Positions 19,177 to 27,700 of a stretch of DNA of 64,000 bases are shown one piece after another. The first letter of the stretch is position 1. Each line of letters starts with the position of its first letter. The notes below the pieces were generated by a model that searched no databases, had not been told where the DNA came from, and saw only the letters and a program-made list of their open reading frames with translations. This DNA comes from Sergeia podlipaevii (taxonomy: Eukaryota; Euglenozoa; Kinetoplastea; Trypanosomatida; Trypanosomatidae): NCBI GenBank assembly GCA_030849805.1, contig JASANZ010002218.1, positions 1 through 64,000 of the forward strand. The letters run 5' to 3'. The translations under genes and the position numbers were made by a program.

Positions 19177-21318
19177 TTAGCTGTAGTGCTCCCACACACG
19201 GCAATCACATGCCACGCTATCTTCTCCACCTCTCTGGTGCTCAGCCTTTCGTGCCTTACGTTGCTGCAGCATTTCACTGCTTGAAGCATGCGGCCTTACA
19301 TGCCAGCTCCTCTTCAGCCACTCTCCATCTAGCTGAAAGCCTCCCCGTAGTACTTGTCCGCCATTTAAAAAATCTGCCATGCGACGCATATTACCAACGC
19401 AGAAGCGTGCTAGTCTTTCCTTCAGATAATCAGGAGCTGAGGTAGAGGTGGAGGAGGCTGAAATATTGTCGTCCAGTATGCATGCTACTATGCATTGGTC
19501 ACACCCCGCCACACGCAGCGCCTGCACAGTTGCAAACCCGTGCTTCATAAACTGCGACTCCATCGTATGGGCATCGGGTAGCACGTGTGCGTTGACCAGC
19601 AGACAGCCACCGGGCTGAAGCCGTGCCTTGCATAGCTCAATCAAGCCTGCTTCATGCATCATGCGCTCCCGATCAGGATCGTAGCAGTCTAGAAATATCA
19701 TACTGTAACGGTTGCCGCCGCTTCGTAAAGTCGGTCTTGCATCTCTGAGAAAGGCATAAGCATCGCCGAGTATAAAGCGATAAAGGGCACCACGTGGGTG
19801 TGCAGCGGTAGCCATAGATATGTTGAACCGTGACTTCTCAGAAGGAGTACTGTCCTCGGGGAAACAAGAGACAAGCGGGGGTATACAATCGTGCTCCACA
19901 CAGGCAGCCAGCACTGCTGGCTCCACCTCCACCACGTCTAGCGGAACATCTGTCGGTAAAATAGCGTCCAAGCACTGCCCCAGAACATTCCCGCCGAGAC
20001 CAAGCACCAGTACTGCATCAGAGCTCTTTGAGTGGGGTATGAGTTGCATAGTCTCCTCCTCCATGGCGGCATCAACAGAAGTGTGGCTCGTAGCTGTCGC
20101 TGTCGCGGCCCCTGTGGAGGGGCTCGAAACAGAAGAACACAGTGAAGATGCCTTAGATGATGTCATTTTCGACCCAAAAACAGCGTTTGCCGGTGCGGTG
20201 CCCGCACGCAGACGCCACAGCGCATGACAAAGAATGCCAAAGTGAATCATGTGCCTCGGGTAGCACTCGAGTGCGGTAGGAAATCCAGGCCGCAAGATAG
20301 ACTGTAGCGCAAATGTCGCGGGACGGCGACTCTGAGCAGCGTCCTTGGGAACAATGTGAAGACTGTGCAGTGTGAGCGTTAACATGCGGGTGTTGTCCGT
20401 GCGCCTGCTGGCAGCGCAAAGACGTTTAGCCACAGAAGGCACGCCACAATTTGTCTTGGCCGAAACTGCCATCTTCTCACTTCTAGAGGCAAAGAGATTG
20501 AGGTGGCTGCTACTGCTTGCACTGCGGGTAGCAACCCGGGAGGTGATGGCACGGACTCTGGCGCAAATGCCGAGTGCGCGCTGAAGTCGCAACTGAATTG
20601 ACTGCCGATGTTCTTCGCCCTCCGCACCTTCCTCGTCACCGTCGCAGTTCGCATAGAATCCACTGCCGGCCCCACCAGCCTCAACAATAGTTGAAGAAGG
20701 AGAGCTCTGAGCAGAAAGAGAAATATCCTTTGAAAAAGAGTCAGCGTTTGATTCCACCTGCACTGTCACCACAGACTCCGCCCACGCCACAACATACCCC
20801 TTCAAGACTGTGCACGGTCGGCAGGAGAGTACCCGAGTAGTGCATCCTGCACACTTGACCGTGTAAGGGATGTTGCTCTGCTCGGCACCAGTGGCAGTGC
20901 GGCTTGCATATGATGAATCCCCCGCACAACAACGACCTCTGGATGCACGCTGTGGACTGGGAAACTGAAGAGTGTTGTGACTCTGTGCATCACCTTGCTC
21001 AAGACCATCAAGAAGATCATCAAGAGTGGTACGCCTGCGCTTCTTACCGGTACTCAGCGCACCATAAGAGTGAGTGCTTTCGTCTGATGCCGCCGATTGG
21101 GAAAAAGCTGTGGGAGAGTCTGGGGAAGACAACGTAGCTGCCTTTGGATGATAAATAGGAACGCTACTTTGATCATTAATTTGACTGGTAGCACGAATCT
21201 GACGGTAAATATTCATGTCTGCAAAGTAGCTTGACACCTCCAATGCAATCCCATTCTCCATGACGGCTATCATCTCCTTGGGCACTGATGAAAGCCGTGA
21301 AGTACTTCTTCTCTTCAT
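19177..21318 (-). CDS. Spermidine-synthase-like class I methyltransferase, unknown substrate
   Basis: From the ATG at 21318 (MKRRSTSRLSSVPKEM) the product is 713 residues. The open frame continues to 21432, but the extra residues translate a CA repeat. The C-terminal half holds a Rossmann fold: VLVLGLGGNVLGQCLDA near residue 436, then LDVVEVEPAVLAACV (acidic residue of motif II). MIFLDCYDPDRERM lies near 539, followed by LCKARLQPGGCLLVNAH. This is the spermidine-synthase/METTL13-C arrangement, so SAM or decarboxylated-SAM binding is likely. True spermidine synthases are only about 300 residues, so this is probably a protein methyltransferase-like relative. Near residue 155, CAGC followed by CRPC suggests a small zinc site joined to a beta-rich segment, and the rest of the N-terminal half is Ser-rich. 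The acceptor is a CA/CT tract ending in GCAG at 21340. The substrate is unknown. Confidence 0.8.
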   Translation of the reverse strand: MKRRSTSRLSSVPKEMIAVMENGIALEVSSYFADMNIYRQIRATSQINDQSSVPIYHPKAATLSSPDSPTAFSQSAASDESTHSYGALSTGKKRRRTTLDDLLDGLEQGDAQSHNTLQFPSPQRASRGRCCAGDSSYASRTATGAEQSNIPYTVKCAGCTTRVLSCRPCTVLKGYVVAWAESVVTVQVESNADSFSKDISLSAQSSPSSTIVEAGGAGSGFYANCDGDEEGAEGEEHRQSIQLRLQRALGICARVRAITSRVATRSASSSSHLNLFASRSEKMAVSAKTNCGVPSVAKRLCAASRRTDNTRMLTLTLHSLHIVPKDAAQSRRPATFALQSILRPGFPTALECYPRHMIHFGILCHALWRLRAGTAPANAVFGSKMTSSKASSLCSSVSSPSTGAATATATSHTSVDAAMEEETMQLIPHSKSSDAVLVLGLGGNVLGQCLDAILPTDVPLDVVEVEPAVLAACVEHDCIPPLVSCFPEDSTPSEKSRFNISMATAAHPRGALYRFILGDAYAFLRDARPTLRSGGNRYSMIFLDCYDPDRERMMHEAGLIELCKARLQPGGCLLVNAHVLPDAHTMESQFMKHGFATVQALRVAGCDQCIVACILDDNISASSTSTSAPDYLKERLARFCVGNMRRMADFLNGGQVLRGGFQLDGEWLKRSWHVRPHASSSEMLQQRKARKAEHQRGGEDSVACDCRVWEHYS

Positions 21319-22295
21319 CGTTTGATTGCTGTATATCGACTGCAAGAGGTGTGTGTGTGTGTGTGTGTAAATGTACTTAGCCCGATAGATTGTAAAGCTG
21401 TTCCGCTTTTGTTCTCTCTCTATACAGCGCAAAGACCTTGGAGCTGCTGATTGATGCTCGCTGTGCTGGGCAAGAAATCAGAGAATAAAGGAATAAAGGA
21501 ATAAAGGAAGGAAGGAGAGAGTAAGAGTAGCACAAAACAAAAAGCATATGCTTTACTTTTTTTCTTCAAAAATAAAATGGGTGTCATATTGGGCCCTGCA
21601 ACAATTGCGACGTTTGACCTCATATAACAAAGTTTATCAGGAATTTGCGTTTTGATATTATTTAAAAAAAAAGCATGCATATTATATCTATATCGCGCAG
21701 ATCATTGTAAGTACACAACAACAACCTGAAGGTGCAAAAAAAAAAAATGGGGGATAAAACATGGATTACTGTAGCTAGAAGAGAATAAAAAAACTTATAG
21801 TTTCCTGTGTCAAATTTGTAGCGCATAAATTAAAAAAAAAAAAATGCAGCAAACAGCAAAAAAAAAAAAAAAAATGAAGATACATGTAAAGAAAAAGTAA
21901 TAGAGTCCATGCACTAGCCATCTGTGCATCATTTTATATATATTTATATTAATATTTATATAAAGATGAAGATCTCAAGACCCTCGCTTGCAAACTTAAA
22001 AAAAATAAAAAGATGTAGTGGAGGAAACTAATAGCAAAGTGAGATAAACTGAAAAGAAAAAAAAGCGCAAGCTATATCATCACAGCGCTCCTTCCTTTCT
22101 GCGTTCTGTGCATATATATTTTTCCTTTCCTTTCGTTGTAGTTGAAATGATTTCCTTTTCACTTTCACTTGAAAGCTTTGCGATCGTATCTATATCATTC
22201 ACTTTTCATACATTTGTATCGCTGTCGTAAACCTTTCCAGACATCTGCTATCTCCTTCCCCTTGTTTTTTTTCTTTTAAATATACTTTCTGTTAC
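21319..22295. other. Intergenic: FG-locus 3' region and spermidine-synthase-like 5' leader
   Basis: Very AT-rich, with A-runs of 12-17 near 21740, 21830 and 21860 and an all-A/T stretch near 21935-21962. No convincing open frame or RNA is seen. Confidence 0.55.
21349..21368. repeat. (GT)n microsatellite in the 5' leader
   Basis: Ten GT units on the plus strand. In sense it is a CA tract running into CCTCTTGCAG and may serve as the pyrimidine-containing part of the splice acceptor (AG at 21340-21341). Confidence 0.8.
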
Positions 22296-23813
22296 TTACT
22301 TTCCAAACACACTTGCAAAAGTGCTTCTGGTTAAGTAAGAAGGCGCAGTAGTAAATGCACTTGAAAATGGCCACACAGCCACCAGCACTCGTTGATGCAG
22401 CGCTTGCCCCAAAGCCGCCTGTAGCGTTACAGGATGTGCCGAATGCGAAAAGATGGTTAGGCTTCGTATTTCGCTCAGATTCGTTCCTTAGAGTGGTGGC
22501 TCCAGCAAATGTGCAAAAAAGCTGAGCTCGACACCATAAGCGGAGAGGTGGCGGTAGGCTTTGCACTTGATAGAGATCCGCCCCGTGATGCGCTGGATTC
22601 CGCAGATGGCAAAGAAGCCCTCAGGCTCGGCGCGAATATATTCTTCACATCACTGAACTTGGCAAATGGGGGAGTGGCGGTGAAACTTTTGTTCTTTATG
22701 GACGTGCTGCCAGGCATGTGCGGCGGCTGTGCGGACAGACTCTCATTGCTGCCACTTAAGGTGGGCTTTCTATCCGCCACCGCACACTTTCCAGGTACGA
22801 CTTCCGTCACTTTAGATACTTGCGGCTCAGGAGTGTTTGGCGTCTTAGTTGAAGAGGACAAAGCAGCTGGCTTTGGATCTGATGAGGCGTCAGTCGCTGT
22901 ATCTTGCTGCTGCGACGCAGGTAAGGCCGTTTTAGGAGAAGCAACCGCCATACTCTCATCCTCGGTGACAGCGCCTGTCTCCTTCAACAAATTTTCTGTT
23001 GGTTGTCTGTCTCCCTTCTTCTGTCTTGTTGCGCCATTCACGCCGTCTTCAGGAGTTGCCATAGAGCCTTCTTAAGATCAGCACAAGTGCCCACATCAGC
23101 ACTCTCCTCCCCCTGCTCATTGTTGTGGGTGGCATCTAAAGCGGCCGGTGCAGTCTTTTTTTTTGGCACTCAAAAGGTGTGACTTCTCGTCGGTCGCAAA
23201 GGTAGGAGTCGGCTTGGTGTCCTGAGTCATCTCTTTTTGCGGAGAAGTCAGCGGCGCTGCCTCTGCTACCGCTGTTGCCGGTTGGTCGAAGTAATTCGGC
23301 GCCACCTTCTTCGCTGTGTCAGTTTTCTTAGTGGTGGTGTTTAGTTGACTGAGTGTACTAGCACTAGCAGGCAGGGAGCGAGCCGCTTCGGAAAGCTCAG
23401 AAATCGCCCATGTAAGCGCCTTCGTGGCATCTGCGCTAGTATCAAAAGCAACGCCGCTTATTGGAGCCGCGCCAATGCCACCGAGTGATGCAGGTTTGAA
23501 TCCGCCGAAAGGAAATCCAAAGCCTGAAAGCAAGTTTTGGTAGATTGCTATCAAGTGGCTTTGTGTCGGGAGGTGCTACACGTCTTCGTCAACATCGACT
23601 CGCAGAGTGTCTTCACCTCTTTTATAGATGCCTCGCACTTGCTGAAGTGCGCTCCACTAGCGCAGCTTGAGACATTGTGCATGAAGCTATCCGCTCTGTA
23701 ATTTCCTCCATACGTGCAAGATCATCAGCCCTTGCATTCATCAACTCTGCCTGAAAGCTGGTCAGCTGATCGCGCATCGTTTGGATAGTAGGGATCACGT
23801 TTCCCTGTCTCAT
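22296..23813 (-). pseudogene. FG-nucleoporin-like gene broken by about six frame changes
   Basis: Read from an ATG at 23813, directly after a good pyrimidine tract and AG, a coiled-coil segment (MRQGNVIPTIQTMRDQLTSF onward) runs to about 23645. A second frame (KCEASIKEVKTLCESMLTKT) covers about 23645-23555. A third frame (about 23555-23155) starts the Phe-Gly part with SGFGFPFGGFKPASLGG. A short stretch in another frame follows to about 23060, then a Ser/Pro/Thr-rich block (to about 22515, including PPFAKFSDVKNIFAPSL). Another frame has FAFGTS and GGFGAS, and the last ends STFASVFGK plus TAA at 22296. Order coiled coil then FG repeats, about 500 residues in total, fits a small trypanosomatid FG nucleoporin. 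Some switches sit at homopolymers (A9 near 23155, T6 near 22516), others do not. This is either a decaying copy or locally poor sequence. Confidence 0.6.
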
Positions 23814-23845
23814 CTCCGCGAGAGAAAAAAAGAAGAAGAGAGTAC
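23814..23845 (-). promoter_or_regulatory. Putative spliced-leader acceptor for the FG-nucleoporin-like locus
   Basis: Sense CTCTTCTTCTTTTTTTCTCT then CGCGGAG, with the AG at 23814-23815 abutting the ATG. A good acceptor in front of a broken gene suggests recent decay or sequence error. Confidence 0.5.
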
Positions 23846-24765
23846 TATGCTCACATACTGTTTCGTGTTTCTTGTCAACTAAAAGGGAAAAAACGTAGAA
23901 TAATATTCTATGCCTGCACATGTATGTACAGCTCCCTCGTACATCTTAGATTTTTAAAAAATCTATTCTCCTTCCTCAGTGGATGAATAATTTAGTTGTT
24001 CTCCTAATCCGTTGTTCCGATGCTAATTTCTATATTATAAAGCAAAGCACTTCGCCCTTAAAAAAGGATGATGATAGCTCGTTTCTTTATTATTCTTTTC
24101 TTTTTTTCTTTACTACAATCTTATTAATATTCAATACTTTAAAAGAAGGATGGAGATGTAAGCAAAACCAACTCTGCCAAAAAGAAAAAAAAAGTCAGGT
24201 GGCTTTATTTAGTAAACGTTGTAGATGGCGCACCTTCTTGCTTGTGTGTTGTAATATGATTGTTTTCTTAAAGACTGCTCAGCAAAAAAAATAAAAAAAT
24301 CTTCAACTGCTTTTCATTTTCTTTCAAAGCAAATGGCTATACTACCGCTATGTCTTTTTTTCTATTTTCCTTCTGTGCTTGTGTAGAGAATGCGTATGTA
24401 TATGCGCCATAGTAGAGAAGAAAGGAAAGAGCACAATGGCAGAAAAAAAAAATGATAAGAAAAGAGAGAGAGAGAAAAGTACAGTCAACAAGCGTAATAG
24501 TGTGTCCCATTCATAGCAGTGTTGGACATAAAAAAACACAAAAAAAAACCAATTCTTAAATTTCAAATAAAGAAAAAGAAAGTTGAATCGCCTTCTTTTT
24601 TTAGTATTTTATACAAAGCAATGGTAACCAAAAGCGCAAGGTACATACTGTGTCCTACAAAAGCAATTGCAATGTGCGTAGTACGCGTCCCCTCTCCTTT
24701 CCCAACAGAGAGTGTACACTGTTTACCCTCTTTTTTTTTGTAAATAAAAGAAATTAAAAAAGTGA
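23814..24765. other. Intergenic: VPS15 3' region and FG-locus 5' leader
   Basis: AT-rich, with multiple A and T runs near 24180-24195, 24285-24300, 24445-24452 and 24540-24600. Only low-complexity open frames occur. Confidence 0.55.
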
Positions 24766-27700
24766 TTACACTGCCGGTGTAGTTTCATTGAACCACATGG
24801 TGAGTACGCCATCACGTGAAGCGGATAGCAAGTGCCCTATGCCAGCAGCGTTCTCCACCACAGAGAGCGCTAGAATAGAGTCTTTGTGGTGCCTAGGTAT
24901 CGTTGCAACCGACGGCGGCTCGCCAAACTTAATGGTAGACTTCAGCGGTTGCTCCCGTATGAGTGATGGAAAGGCTTCACGACCAAATGCATTGCTCGAG
25001 GAGACTGAAGAAAAAGTAGATAAAATAGCGTGGGTTGCGGTTGTGAAAGTATAAGGCGATGACAAAAATGGGCGACAGCACAACGTATGCGAGTCCTTGG
25101 GATCACGAAGAGACCACAATCGTATGAAGCCATCTTCACCAGCAGTAAAAATAGATCCAAAGGCCGGTTGCGTGAGCATGGCACGAATCCCACGCGGTGC
25201 CTTGCGTTGTTCAGTAGTGGAGCTAAGCGAGCACAATGTAGGAGCTGTGGAAGCAGCGTCTCCGTAAAATGGCTCCAAAGCAAGTGAAGCATGGCCGCTA
25301 GCCAGATGAAGTCTGTAAACATTGCCGTTTTCTGTGCCGAGAAGTAGAGCGGGGCCGCTGCTGTTGCGCTCATGCGCAGAGCGGGATGATGGTGCACCGA
25401 CACTGCTACTACTGAAAAGAGGATCAATGCACGCTGTCAAAATAGAACGTGAGAGCGTCTGCGTGTATGCAGGCACGTGGTTGCGAGCACTCCGATAGTG
25501 CGCATCAAGAGAATAGCGCCGCACACAAAGACCAAAGCGCAGGTCATAAAGAGCGACAGCGCCGCCATATGTTGCAGCTGTGAAGGCATAGGCGGCACTT
25601 GTAAAGGCGCTATTGCTGCCGGCGAGTTGGCTCTGGGAAAGATAAAGTGGCGTGAGACAGCTTGGTGCCCCATCGAGTGGATCCAGAGTGGCGGTCCAGG
25701 ATGGTCGCCGGCCGGGCTCGCGAATGTCCATTGCATGCACGTGCCCTGTCGCTGTGGAGATGAGCACAAAGCCCTCCTGCTGCACGGCGAGATCAGTGAT
25801 CGCACCGTCGCCATCGCTGTCGTTTTGATTGGAGACATAAAAGCAGTTGAGCCTTTGAACAAATGTGTTGCTTGTGGCATCCAATAGACTCACAGTGTTG
25901 TCTGTACCACCAAGTGCCAGAAGACGACCGTCCCCACTGCCCCCGCCCGCGCCGCCACCACGTACAGGTTTCGCAAAGAGATAGGCGTGCTCGAGTGCCC
26001 CAGCAGGCACTCTTGCCATCACGCGCAGCTCAGAGCCGATCAAGCGCCACCACAACGCCTCCCCCATTGCCCCTGCGGTGAGAAAAGTTCCGTCTCGGGT
26101 GGTCTGCGTGCATGCGTTGATCGCACCCATGTGGGCCGCGTATGAATGCAGTGGGACGGCAATCGGGCGAAGTGGACGTTGCTGGCTCGAAGTAGAAGAG
26201 CAGTAGACACCCGGAGTAAAGATCTCCTCAAGGCCACTTGCAGGTGATAGCGACGCCGGTGACTCCATAGAGCGTTGCTGGAGTGCCACATCTTTTGAAT
26301 CGCTATGCTGCCATAACTGCGGAGCGAGGCGTCGCTTGCAGCAGCGGATTGCCTCACGAGGTGTAGGTGTGTAGGTCAGGTTCCAAGTATTGCCCTTACT
26401 TGTGCTGGCATCGACCGTTGCTACGTCCTCCTGCTCCCTCAAATCGTCTCCGTTCCTCTCCCGCTCACCAGGGCTTTGCGTCCCACTCTTCACTCGTACA
26501 GAAGTCGCAGCCTGCCATGACGGAGAGGACGATGGTCCAGCATCCGTCCCACTTGTGCTACGGCATAGCGAGGCGTCATACATCTCAAGCAAGTTCATAT
26601 CAATTGAGCATGCGGCTTTGCTGTCCCTCACACGTATAGAATTCGATATGGGCACTACGTAGGAGCCGCCTTGCCCTAGGCAACCGCCAATTAGCATCGT
26701 CTTGTCGGGCGCAATCGTGCGCTTTGTTGAAAACTGGGGCCCTGTGGCCGCCACGGCAAGCTCCGCACGCAGCACAGACAAGCATGCCCCAAGTCTCTCC
26801 AGCGGTGCACTGCTGGTCAACATTGGTGCCACAGCGCATTCTAAGTACGTTAGCACCTCGCTGCCGCGGTATGTCTGCGCTGCCGCCTCCACAACCCCGC
26901 ATGCGGCCTGTGACACCCACATGCTGGAGCTCAGCACGTGTGGCAGCGCCTGGTGAACAAGCGTCATGGTGTCCCACACTCCCAGCTTGCGAGAGCGTAC
27001 AATGAGAGTGATGCCGTCAAGCGTCGTCTTGAGGCAAGTGATGTCCTCTGCTTGCCTGAGGCCTTCCTCCACGAACAGCCTGAGTGTATGAAGTTGCGGT
27101 CGTTGCAGCAGTAAGTGAGCGGCAATAGCGCTAGGATACAGTTCTCGCTGGACCTGTGCCGCGGAAGCAATTGCGGTAGTAAGAAGAGGAATCAGATCAT
27201 CTCGGCTGCGTGCCTCGCCTAAAAAGATTGCAACCTGCAGTGTCTGCCGCATCACAGCAGTGACAACGGGGACAGCAGGGTGTTTATAGAGAAGCTGAAG
27301 GATATCCCATCCGGTGTTGAGCAGTTCGTTCAGCTGCAAGCCGTAGGACGGTAACTGAATGCTCTCTCCACATGTGCCTTGACCACCACCTACTGTAGTA
27401 GTAGTAGTGGTGGTGCTAGTCCCGCTAGCTGTGTGGTAGTGCGAGGTATGATTCCTCGCCATCGCGAGACACTGGCGCTGCTCCAGGTGATAGCGTGCGT
27501 GTCTAAGTAGAAGAGGCAGGCAAGACCCAAGCTCCACAAGCACACCAATCTCCTCTGTGCTAGCAAGACGGCAAGTTTCTGCGATGCACGGAAGAATCAA
27601 GTCGTCAAAGAGAGTGACTCGTCTCCACATCGCATCCATAGGATCCCCAATCCCTCCACCAGCTGGCACTTCCGCTTCTCTATCCGCCATTTCTTCATTC

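Noticed and set aside
19177..21318. Genuine spermidine synthase
   Set aside because: Too long and lacks the compact polyamine-binding layout; only the nucleotide-binding part is shared.
22509..23075. Plus-strand 188-codon frame across the broken FG locus
   Set aside because: Antisense reading of the Ser/Pro-rich block; the minus strand has the splice acceptor and FG motifs.
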